Origin: Megaleporinus macrocephalus
Lineage: Eukaryota; Chordata; Actinopteri; Characiformes; Anostomidae
Direction: 5' to 3'
NCBI GenBank assembly: GCA_021613375.1
Contig: CM038706.1
Location: forward strand, 27,221,866 to 27,285,865
DNA length: 64,000 nucleotides
The position numbers were made by a program, and so were the translations under genes. The notes beneath the pieces were generated by a model that saw only the letters and a list, made by a program, of their open reading frames with translations, ran no database searches and was not told where the DNA came from. This document shows, in pieces, positions 21,482-31,875 of the stretch; position 1 is the stretch's first letter; every line of letters starts with the position of its first letter.

Positions 21482-22448
21482 GCTCACTGTGTGTGTACGT
21501 GGACTACTTTGTATTTGTTGGCATGCTGGCTCTGCTGTTGAGGAACAGGTTACTACACCCCTCCCCTCCACCTCACCAGTTCTTCCTCAGTGGTTATTTA
21601 CGTCCTTGTCTGTCATGAAACGATGACAGGACACGTTTCACTGCATTTCTACCTCTTCTAATATCACCGCCGAAGCTTTTTATGATTAGCAGGTGGCAGG
21701 TGAACCCACTGAAATGAAACAAACAACATTCCTTGTTGAGAAAGCAGCTGGAATACTCTTTTATAATACTCCATACACCTTGGATTATTGGATTATGTGG
21801 AGGTCTGCGGGACTATGTGTGGAATGTCCGTGTCTTTGGCCAGAGGTGGAACTGTATCATATCTGAAGCTAAATTTACAGCCAGCTCTGTTCATGGTTTA
21901 CAGTATGCCTTGTTGTGGCACTGTTAGTAATGTAACTTGTCTGGACAGCCCGTGTGCAGACATGCCTTTTTTTGTTTACTTATTAAAGTGGACACTTTGT
22001 ACTACACGCCCATCACAGTGCTGCACAACTTTTCTAACTGTTGATTTGTTTGGATGTGGTCAGTGTGGACAGATTCAGAGTTTTAGGTTGCATACAACTC
22101 TAGAGGAACTTGCGTTTGTTGGCTAATTTTCTGCAGTTTTCTGAATTATTAACTCGCATGGCAGCCACATTTTACAATATGTACATGTACAGCACTAGAA
22201 AAGATCTCTCAGTAAACTCTTACTTTATAAACCTTGACTGACCACTGGAGGGCAGTGTCACCCTTACAGTCAGGCAGAAGGAAGCAGCGTTATGTGTGCA
22301 GAAGAAATAAAATCATGCTTTACTGAAACCCACAGGCCGGGCTGGACTGAGCTCTGTATCTCTACAATGTCAGCTGACTTGAGTGAGAGGGCATATGGGC
22401 ATAAAGCTGCCACTCACATGGCAGTGTGGAGAACTAGGCTGGCCTGGC
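21476..22448. other. Intergenic, no recognised gene
   Basis: Two overlapping plus frames at 21,733-21,927 and 21,788-22,126 lie in different phases with no recognisable domain. A CTCF-like site is at 22,242-22,256. Nothing else stands out. Confidence 0.4.
22242..22256 (+). promoter_or_regulatory. Candidate CTCF binding site
   Basis: CCACTGGAGGGCAGT agrees at 14 of 15 positions with CCASYAGRKGGCRSY. The phrase ACTGGAGGGCAGTG also occurs in some transposon-derived CTCF sites of vertebrates, so it may be repeat-borne. Motif match only. Confidence 0.45.
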
Positions 22449-22478
22449 TTTATTTATTTATTTATTTTTTTTTTTTTT
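22449..22478. repeat. TTTA repeat and poly-T
   Basis: About four TTTA/TATT units run into a run of about 14 T. Confidence 0.85.
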
Positions 22479-23272
22479 AGGGCAAGAACTGTTAACCCTC
22501 AAATTAGTGCTGATCTCGAATACCATGTGTTTCTGGACATGAAGCTATAATTAAAATGATAACTACTTTTTTTATCTGTAATTAGCATCTTGGCCCTTTG
22601 TCTGTTTTATGATCTTAGTGAGTTGTTATTTTTCAGTGAACTCCTCACTAAAGACCTTTTCTGTTGACCTAAGAATTCTTAGCCCTTTCAAACGCGATAT
22701 TTTTGTGCGGTTAAATCAATTCAGCGCTGTGCATTTTATAGGAGATATTGATTCATCTTTATTGGCCCTTGATTTATATATGTTTAATGTATATTCTCAC
22801 TATAGAGCCGTCTATGGAAAGAAGGAAGAGAGCGGGAAATAAAGAGATCTAGGCAGAGAGGGGAATCACAGAAGTGTTTGATTCCAATTCAGACCTAACA
22901 ATGTAATAAAAAGCTGCATGGTTAAGCCTGATGAATTAATAAAGGGGAAGCAGATGGGTCCCTGGAGCAGTGTGTGTGTGCGCGTGTGTGTGTGGGTGCA
23001 TGCCTCACCGAAGCCCCATACAAAGGAATGCTACAGTTGCAGAGATGAGATAATGGTAAGGTGTGTACTAAGGGGCAATACTGCATGAATAAAATATGAA
23101 TGCTTAGGAGTCATTATCATGCTTCCAGCCACAATGTGTGTCACACTGTTCACTCTTAGTCTGAGTATTCTGATAAATAACAGTGTGCTAACTCATCTGC
23201 CTAAATAACTAACTCATTTAGCTACTCCTCAGTGGCTGATATTAATCAGGGTGTGAGGTAATTGCTTTTATT
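22479..23272. promoter_or_regulatory. Possible conserved element and TG repeat
   Basis: 22,560-22,960 is repeat-free with AATTAGCATC, CGCGATATTTTTGTGCGG, GGTTAAATCAATTCAGCGC and ATTGATTCATCTTTATTGGC, a texture like that of conserved non-coding DNA. A short TG/CG run lies at 22,971-22,995. The frame at 22,609-22,842 shows no family features. Conservation was not tested. Confidence 0.3.
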
Positions 23273-23475
23273 TAAGGGGGATTTTACCAACTTTTCAAAA
23301 GTTTAAAAGCATAATTAAATGCTTGAGATGTAAACAAAGTCACTGAGTGGGTGTGTGGATGTGAAGAGCTTCATTGTATATAAACAAACAGGGTCATATA
23401 CCCATATATAAAAACTTTCAGCTAGATCAACCCTCAATAAGCTACCTAAAATGTTTTTAAAGGTAGTGACTGATC
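23273..23475 (+). repeat. Family Q fragment, left half
   Basis: TAAGGGGGATTTTACCAACT followed by TTTCAAAAG matches the left end of the family, then GATGTAAACAAAGTCACTGA and TGTGAAGAGCTTCATTGTAT match the segment upstream of the landmark. The landmark itself and the right end are absent. Confidence 0.5.
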
Positions 23476-24049
23476 TTTTTTATCTGTATCTGTTTTAAGT
23501 ATTTTTTAAGAATGAGGCACGCTACACAAATTAAATTGCTATGAAGGTAAAATGCTGAAAAAAGGTGATATGAAGGTATGATGACGAACAGTACTTGATT
23601 CATCTACATCATCATCATTTATACTGCTTTAAGACAAGACTTTAGGCTAAGCTCACCTCGAATACTTTACAACATGCTCACAATCATCAGATTCATCCAC
23701 TTGGGTGTAGGGGGAGATGAAGCACAACCTATGTTACTAAACGTTCTTCCGCGCATTGCGTGCAATTACACATTTCCACCAGAGAGGTGTCCAAATTCCC
23801 GAAACTTACATGGTGTAGCTTTAAAATGTTCTTCTTTTAAAACAACTGTTCTCTCCTGAAACATTTGTCCAACAAAGTGGTCGGTGTCCAGCCCCTGAGA
23901 TATTGCGCTAGCCCTATATTTCAAAACAAAGCAAGAAGGCTTGCATTTGGTTAGTTACAAAATTGAAGCTGAGATAAGAAAATGGAAATAATTCACAGAC
24001 TTAAACTCGTTTGCATGGTGCTAACAGCTGGAGCGTAAGCTTCCATTGC
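23476..24049. other. Intergenic, nothing recognised
   Basis: AT-rich, short frames only. A possible repeat trace (CATCATCATCATTTATACTG near 23,610) was too short to classify. Confidence 0.4.
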
Positions 24050-24960
24050 TTGTTAGCTACGTTCACCTCGTAACGGCAGTGCACAACATCGCTTCAGTGC
24101 ACTTCTTGCAAGTACCCTTATTTTGGGTAAGAAGATTTTTTTTTTTTGCCAAAGTGCTCCCTTAAACTGCACAATGCTTACAAAGCTCATAACATTATGA
24201 TGGGTGGCTTCTCCGGCTCTCATCTCAGAAGCTGTAATCATACCAGCGGCTTCATTCAGTGCTGCTCATATCCACTCTTAATATCCTCTGGCCACCCAAT
24301 GCGGGATAGCGCGCTAGCAATGAAGCGCTGGTGGCACCCAGCCGGTGATTTACGAGTGGCAGCGAGGTCAAGGTTAGAATGTAATCTCTGGGCTGACAGT
24401 GAGCAATAAGCAGCCAGCAGTGTGTGAGAGCCATCAGCGGTGCGGGAGTGCGTTTTCCCAGAGCACATGCTGAGGGACTCTCAACCTCGTTAGAGTGCGT
24501 TAGGGATTCAGGCCCCAACATCGGCAGAGGCCTGCCTCTGCGGCTAAGCTTTCTTTCACATTCATGCTCTGGACGGAAAGCAGCGAGCAGACTCTGGCAT
24601 GGGCTCATAATGACAAATTAATACCTCATAAACAGCCAAATATCCATATTTTATTGGTGACAGTGCGAGCGTTTAACTTTGTCACAACGCATCAGGTTTA
24701 AAGAGGCCCTCTGTTTGTTGGTTCTCTCCTTTTCTGCCATAGTTAAATAATTGAAAGTACATCTCCAAACGATGCGAGTCGACGCTGGCTGCCTGGCTCT
24801 CTACGATTTGCGCTCGGTGCCATTAAGATTGGGGCTTGTGTGATTTCTCACCAGGCGCTGCTATGACACAGGCGCACGGGGGGGATAGGCACATCAACGC
24901 TGTTTGTCTTGCTAATGTGCACGCAGCGACTGGACTCCCGGCTTCCCCTGCCCTGCCAAC
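24050..24960. promoter_or_regulatory. Candidate regulatory block
   Basis: About 900 bp, repeat-free except for a short T run near 24,140, with more CpG than the surroundings and enhancer-like words: GCAATAAGCAGCC, CATAATGACAAATTAATACC (24,607-24,626), CATAAACAGCCAAATATCC and TAGTTAAATAATTGAAAG. Four to five overlapping frames on both strands (for example minus 24,252-24,608, 118 codons) reflect reduced stop density rather than a protein. Conservation was not tested. Confidence 0.4.
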
Positions 24961-25520
24961 AACATGGGAACAGGCAGCATGTTTGGAGGGGATGTTTATT
25001 TATTCATTTCCCTCTGGCTCTGTGGTTTCAAGAGACATAGCAACACTTGGCCAGGCCCCTCTCCCCCTGCCCCGGTCGCTCCATGCTCAGAGGGGCCCTG
25101 CCAACTCCTTCAGATCACAACTCCTCTACCACACACACGCCTGCACAGGGCCTCCTCAGATTAATGACACTTCACTCGTTTCAGATAATCAACTCAGTCT
25201 GTCACTGCATGTTTTTCTTTTTGATTGTTTTTCTAGCCTAGTTGGAGTTACTACATTTCGGATTCTAGCTTTGTGATGTATTATACACTGAGTGATATGT
25301 TGACAATGTCAAGAGTAGACTGTTGATGTTTCGATAAGGCCTGTAATCTGCATTCATTTGTCTAATCCGCAGTCTATTACATACAAGGTAATCCATGTGT
25401 TAGTAATATACATATGTATTTAAAAGGACAGACACATATTGATGTATTATAACTTCTTGAACGACCTTTGCACTATACTAGTACACTTCTTTTCCATAAT
25501 CTGTCTTTTTATTCATCAGT
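24961..25520. other. Intergenic, CT/CA-rich then AT-rich
   Basis: 25,040-25,160 is C-rich and produces three overlapping plus frames in different phases (24,836-25,276; 24,964-25,164; 25,047-25,241), none resembling a known protein. The remainder is AT-rich filler. Confidence 0.45.
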
Positions 25521-25930
25521 ATATACATGCAGTCGAATCCAGAAGCCTGTGACAATATTAAAAAATGTGAATTGTTTCTTTTAAACAAAATGAACTAATT
25601 TTACCGTAAACAATTAAAGTTTTGACAGTTCAAATAAACATTTTGCACTATTTCTAGGCTACAATTGCACAAAAAGCTCAGATTTATACTTCTTATCCCC
25701 CATTCAAGCTTGTGTTCTGATGACTCTTTTTTGGCTTTTGCACACGCTTGTGGAGTCCATGCAGACGTGAGTGCATGCTGTCAGTATAAAAACAAAAACA
25801 GGGACAAACCAAATTTTGAATTTATAAAATATAAAAAAATATTTTAAAGGTTCTACATTTTGCTTAAATTCATAAATAAAAAGGGGCAAAATAAAGGCGT
25901 TTTAACTTTTGAACCCAACTGTGTATATAC
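25521..25930. mobile_element. Family W inverted-repeat element (~410 bp)
   Basis: The left end ATATACATGCAGTCGAATCC and the right end, whose reverse complement is TATATACACAGTTGGGTTCA followed by AAAAG, face each other across AT-rich sequence. A truncated end of the same kind is at 9,221-9,289. Similar GTTGGGTCCAAAAGTCTG-type ends are known on non-autonomous DNA elements in fishes (from memory). No coding frame. Confidence 0.5.
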
Positions 25931-26254
25931 AGCACTATTTAAAAGTCATAGCTAGGCAAAAAAAATGTTTAAAGCTATTTGTCCTGGTGGTTTTTGCCAG
26001 TAACAGCATTATAGAACATTACAATAAATACAGTTCAACATAATGCAGTATAAAATAACACTTTTTTAAAAAAATATTAATTAAACTATAAAGTAATACA
26101 GTTAGAAAACATAGGTTTGGTACATGTTTGTTGCTGCTGACCATGATGTTTGTTGCTGTGGATTTAATTTAATAAAGCACTGATTAGATTAGGTTTTGGC
26201 CGATTAAGGGAAATTTTGAACTTCCTTAAGGAGAGATTTGAAGAAATAAAAGTA

Positions 26255-26345
26255 GTGTGTATATATATATATATACTATGTGTCTGACATTCTTTCTAAA
26301 TAGTTAATACAGATGAGTACAGATGACAGATATAAACATATACAG

Positions 26346-26433
<88 letters not shown>
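26255..26433. repeat. Long (CA)13(TA)31 microsatellite plus short TA run
   Basis: A short GT/AT run at 26,255-26,275 is followed by a CA run at 26,345-26,370 that passes directly into 62 bases of alternating TA (26,371-26,432). The TA run is self-complementary and can extrude as a hairpin, and length polymorphism is likely. It produces two spurious Tyr-Ile frames on the minus strand. Confidence 0.95.
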
Positions 26434-26436
<3 letters not shown>

Positions 26437-29400
26437 CATGTGAACATGCAGCTTGTATAATCCTCCCCATAGAAAAGCATTGAACAGCCACACACTGGTG
26501 TAATGATATACTCAGATTATGATTTAATTAGATTTATAAGATCACGGTTCGATATTGCGACTGTATGCATATTGGCTATGTCAGAAACCTCATAAGTCAG
26601 TGCCTTAGAAGCCAACATTCTTCTCTTAAGTGTCACATGTTGCTAAAGGCGCTAGGGCTGTCAGACATGAGAAGTACTGGAGTGGGTTGTTGATTGATGC
26701 TCATTGTTTGTAGAATTTGTTTTTTACATAATGCACTCATATTAGTTGGCATAAAGGGTAGAACGCCTTTTACATCACAATGTCATGTTGTATTTTCACA
26801 CCCCTAGTTGCGCATAAGCCTCATCATAAGCCTGAGATCATCATGCCTAGGGCCAAGCACAGGCTAAATAAGCTCAAAGATGCCCCTTATTTATATCTGA
26901 TTCTAAAAAGCTAATAGTGTATTAAGCCACGTTAACTGGTTAGCTAGTCATCTGATATGCAGCTCCATTTCATTACGGACTGGAAGTGAGTAGTACACTA
27001 TTAAATTCATGTACAGTTCAAGTTTGCAACTGTAGAACACAATGCATGCTTTCAGCTGGGTGCTGCAGTGCTACTGAGAGCTGTAGGCTACCCTGTGTTT
27101 ATATTGGATTTTGGATTGTATATCAGCAAGGTGCAGCTACAAGTTAAGGCAATATTTTTTTTCCTTCTTATAAAACACCATCATGTTTCGCAAGATCCTA
27201 ACGCAAGGCCTGCTACAAGACCTTGGAGGAATTCAGAAAAAATGGATTGATATACAAGAGTCAGAAAACATTGTTTATGAACACATCCACAATCGTAGTA
27301 CTTTTGCAGTGTGATTGTTCTCTCAGAAAAACACTCAGTGAAAGCTGCTACCTACTGATTCCTACACCCCTTGCCAGGGCTTGTTCTAGGAGTGTTTCTG
27401 TCTTTTGATGCGTTGGCAGCTAGTGTCAGATGAAGCAGTGTGGTTACATTATTTTAATGACTTAGCCATGATATTGTTTGTGCTCTTGGTGGAGTCTCAG
27501 TAGGTAATAATGCCCAAAATAGGGGGTGGGCTCTTTAGGAATTTTTTTATTGAGAGCAAATACTGAATAAAACCGATGCAAACTGAGAGACAGAGAGATG
27601 TGGAGAGACTAGAACGTGCGGTACAGTGAGGTTTTATAGCGACTGTATTTTAAGACAGTGTAAGTGAATGCGAATTGATGTAGCGTTTCGCGGTGGAGGT
27701 GTTCCCAGCTGGTCTCTGGTGACGATTTGTGTAGTGGTCTCGCAGGTCAGAGGAAGGGTCGCCTGAGAGAAGTCTGCATCACTGCGTCTGTAAAGCCGCC
27801 AGGTCTCTGTGATGCGATCCTATTCACACCTTCCTCTCCATTCACAAGCCAAACGTGCATTTTCCCTACAAGGTCATCCTCACAGGATACACATCATCAC
27901 TGCAACACACAGACACCATTTACAAACCTGCGCTGCTCTCAGGCTTTTACTTAGGACTATATTTAGACCTTAGTCATACCAAAGTGTTGCCTGTTAGCGA
28001 CTGGAATGCCAGTTTGCAGGAAACACAAGGAAAGAGGAAGTGTCGAGAGAGCCACTGATGCTGACCCCATCTTGTTCAAGATATGAGGTTTAGTATGGTG
28101 TTAAGACGTCCTGCTAAAAGAGACCTATATTTCCTAATGGACATCAGCATATGTGGCAGAACATGCAGTGCACTGTCTCATTAGCACACCTAGCCGATCC
28201 CCTCAGCTAATGGACTGGTAGAAATGAAGAATACTTTTGTTCTTCTGTGGTATTCAAATGCGATTGTGCAATTATGTTAAAGAGCGTTGAATTACATTTA
28301 TAACATGCTTGAGTCTGCACTTTTCCATTTGCATTGTTTCTTTTAAAAGTTATGACGGAAACATACAGCCTTCATTCCGCATTACAAGATGGTCCACACC
28401 AACATTAACTTCTCATAAACAGTATCCCGGATATGTGGAGCAGCGTATTCATTTACATTTAATTTAAATGTAATTAATTTAAAACACTTTTCATTAATTT
28501 CAGATCATAGTTAATATTTTTGCTTTTACCACTATACATGTGGTATTGATTAGGGATGTTATAATAATAATTAACTTATTAACCATAAATACGTAAATAT
28601 TTAACCCACTCAGAAAAAATTAATTTCAGATTAACAGTTAATTGGAATTGAAGGACTTTAATTCAACTTGAGAACTATTTTTGGAATGTTACCAGAGATT
28701 GGCTAACATGAGGGGAGATGGCAGTTTGTTGCTGCTTGACATTGGGGAAAAGCATAACCCCCAGCTTGGCCTGTCAAACCAGAGCTTTGTCAGCTGCTTG
28801 CTGACATAAACGTACCTTTTATCGCCTGAGAGGGAGAAAGAGAGCTCAGTTGGAACGATTACTAGCTTGTCAGTTAGACCATGGTTAAATATATGTCACA
28901 ATACATGAACTCTGCTTGAATTCATTTTTCTTGTATAAAAATGTAATAAAATAGTACAAACAGAATTTCTATCATTAATGTTATCATCTCAGCTAGCTAA
29001 GTTAAATCTTGGAGATTTATTAGTTTTTTACATCGTCATTAAGTTATTTCCCATCATTTTCAGCAATGTTGTACTGATGTCTGTGATAATAAAAAGAAAC
29101 ACAACATGTAACATGTAATTATTTCACTTTTTTAAAGAATAGTTAATGCATACTTTTCAACTGGATTGATTTGTTGGTTATACGTCTCCATTTGGCGATG
29201 TAAGAAGACTACTTTTCTAAGATGACGACACAGTGCTTTAAGTTACTGTCAAAACATCACCTACAGTTACTTGTCTCTCAAAATTGTAGTAATTTTTTAA
29301 ATTCAGATATTAACTTTTTAGACCAAGGATTGCCATCTTCTCTTGGAGGAGGATTTTATGCAAAACGATGCAAGAGCACAACTTGTTCTGGAAGCCATGT

Positions 29401-29846
29401 TAGTGAAGCACCATGCTGTGTTTTTATGGAATTGGCTCTCATGATTACACCTAATTATAACTGAGCCAGAGCCACTGATTAAGATATATTGCAGAGATTA
29501 TACTATACCCCATTTAGTTTACACAGTTTTTCAACAACTATAGATTACAGTCATTTGATAAAAAGACATGTTTTTTTGACACATGACACAGTGTTAATGT
29601 CTTCTGCTACTGACTGCTAATGATTGAGCACAGACTAATAATGGTTGGTTATTGATAAAATAATTTGCCAAAATTTGCCTCTTTATTATTGAAATTGGCT
29701 TTTAGTATGCAGCATTCACAAAATTTACTTGCTTGTTTCAATGGGCTATAAGCTAATTATTATTTCTTTGTTTGGTTATGACCAGGTGTCTTCCCTTATC
29801 CTACTGTAGCACATATTTATAGGTAGTTCCCTACATGAACTGCTTA
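26434..29846. other. Long unique intergenic stretch
   Basis: 3.4 kb without a recognised exon or bounded mobile element. 25,931-26,254, just before the microsatellite, is likewise empty AT-rich sequence. 27,600-28,060 is less AT-rich with overlapping plus frames (27,727-27,954; 27,855-28,058) in different phases. 28,430-28,680 is dense in TTAATT/TTAACT words. No motif here was strong enough to call. Confidence 0.4.
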
Positions 29847-29940
29847 TATATTTTGATGGCTTAAATCACCTTATCAGAAAATATTTTGGCATTAGAAGAA
29901 TAATTTGTATATTTTGATCACCTAAATCGTCTTATCAGAA
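29847..29940 (+). repeat. Local duplication of a 33-bp unit
   Basis: TATATTTTGATGGCTTAAAT with CACCTTATCAGAA (29,847-29,879) is repeated as TATATTTTGATCACCTAAAT with CGTCTTATCAGAA (29,908-29,940), offset 61 bp. Divergence indicates an old duplication. Confidence 0.7.
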
Positions 29941-31079
29941 TGCAACAAATGAAATTGAACTGAAATTATACTGAAGTTACAATAAAAAATATCATAAAAG
30001 TTTGGAAACACTAAGTTACTACACTGTCGCTGCTTAAAAGCATGACTATTATAATGTGCTAATGAGCCCTTCAGGTGTTAAACTGGGCGTTATATCCTAA
30101 AACTGGGCGCACACAGTTACAAAGTCATGTGTACATGTTGAATGCCAAATAGTGCAAATAAGGAATCTAGATTTTAAAAATGTATTTTATTCATAAAATC
30201 AGAAAAATGTTTAAAAGGAACATAATAATTGAATAAGCAAAGTAATGCAAAGTAATGTGCTTGTTCTCTTGTTGGGTGAGGGAGTAGGGTTAGGGTAACT
30301 GTATGACAGGTCAAACCAAACAGGCCAGTCTGCTGCTGTATGGTACATGTTTCTCTAGATTAAGTTATGGAGAGAGTTGTGTTCTATGCATATGTGGTCG
30401 GGGGAGGGGGCTTATGTGCCTTCATAATACTTTTAGATGTCTCGTCGGACTGTATCAATATTTCATCCCTGCAGACGTTCACCCACTTACCTGTAGGGCT
30501 CTCTCTGTTTAAGCAGAACAGAAATATCCCAGGTCTTTTATGATGTATATTTTAACAACTTCACCGAGTTAGTATGGGTACTTGTGTGGGTTGGTGGAGA
30601 GGAGGGGGTGCGGTTTGTGAGTGAGTTTGTGTTTTAGGCATATTGAAATGTAGCCGGAAAGCTCCCAGCTGTCAGCTTGCCAGTGCTTATTTGGCTATGT
30701 AGCAATGCACAAAGCATTTGCTTTATTTGGCTGTGAGAAAAGATTGTTAATAGTTTAGAGCAACCGTCGTATCTTATTAAACAAAACAGGACTGTCACTA
30801 TCAATTATATTAGTAATCAAGTAATCACAGTTTCAAAGAGGCCAAAAAACACAAATTGAATAAGCCATGCAGAGCCTTTCAAAGATTCCAAAATTTTTGC
30901 GTGGACAAAGATAAATAAGCATCGCTTTAAAAAGAATTAAAGCCCTTGTGGCCAGACAGAGAAGAAATGCAGGCGAACAGTTCTTTAAAACAGTGACTTT
31001 ATGTTTTAACAAGATTGTAAAATGTGGCAAGTTTGCTCGTGTTTGTATGGAAGCAATATAAGGCAAAAGGCCTTGTATT
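29941..31079. other. Intergenic, nothing recognised
   Basis: AT-rich. A single telomere-like GTAGGGTTAGGGTAA word occurs near 30,285. The plus frame 30,303-30,512 and the minus frame 30,833-31,066 have no family resemblance. Confidence 0.4.
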
Positions 31080-31875
31080 ATATATATATAGTGACCTTAC
31101 ATTTACGCCTATATGACCTTGTGGGACTGCCCATTCCAAACCCGTGGACATTATTATACATATGGCTCTTTGCAGCCTTAATAGCCCCACACGTCTGGGA
31201 AGGCTTTGCACTACATTTCTGAATGTATCTGTGGGAATTTGTGGCCTTTTAGGCAACAGAGCTTTTGTGAGGTCAGGCAAAATGTCTGAATGAGAAGGCC
31301 TGGCTCGCAGTTGACGTTCGAGTTCATCCCAAAGGTGTTTAGTGGGGTTGAAGTCAGGGCTTCGTGCAGACCTCCGGAGTTCCTTCACACCAAACTTGTC
31401 GAACCATGTCTTCACGGAACTGGCTTTGTGCACAGAGGCACAGTCATGCTGGAACAGATCTTCACAATATGCTGCCACAATGTTGGGAGTATAAAGTTGT
31501 CTAAATTCTATTTGTAAGCTGTAGCATTAACATCACCCTAAGAGCCCCACACCATTATCCCTCCTCCACCAAAGTTTACAGTGGACTTCTGTTAAGCAGT
31601 GTTCTCCTGATTTGTCTATTAGATATAGTGAAGTTTGATTCATCACACCAGAGAACATGTTTCCACCCCTCCAGAATCTAGTGTCTGCATGCTTTGCAAC
31701 AAAGAACATGGATCAGTACTTGACTGCAGTGCTCTGTGAGTTTGCATGGTTTGTATTCCATTTCACAATACTAGCATTTGCAACTGACAAAGGCAGATCT
31801 AGCATTAAGTGTAAATTTAATGATGAGTGGACCAAATGAAACAACCCAAAATTACTTGGAAAGGCGCCTGGATGC
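31080..31875 (-). mobile_element. Decayed Tc1-like DNA transposon with transposase remnant
   Basis: Tc1 transposases are DD34E enzymes that move an element by cut-and-paste at TA sites. On the minus strand the first catalytic Asp region reads WKHVLWCDES (Asp codon at 31,642-31,644), a separate phase near 31,550-31,580 reads FGGGGIMVWG followed by a stop, and an open frame starting at 31,478 gives FQHDCASVHK with the second Asp (residue 12), then SPDFNPTKHLWDELE and RRV-type C-terminal sequence. The residue 35 after the second Asp, normally Glu, is Lys (codon 31,338-31,340). The element is about 0.8 kb against the 1.3-1.6 kb usual for autonomous Tc1 elements, lacks the N-terminal DNA-binding part and has frame breaks, so it is inactive. 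Flanking sequence resembles known fish Tc1-type repeats. Confidence 0.9.

Noticed and set aside
24836..25276. 146-codon plus-strand frame
   Set aside because: Lies in a C-rich stretch with two other open phases; no known domain.
26276..26495. Tyr-Ile repeat frames on the minus strand
   Set aside because: Direct translation of the TA microsatellite.
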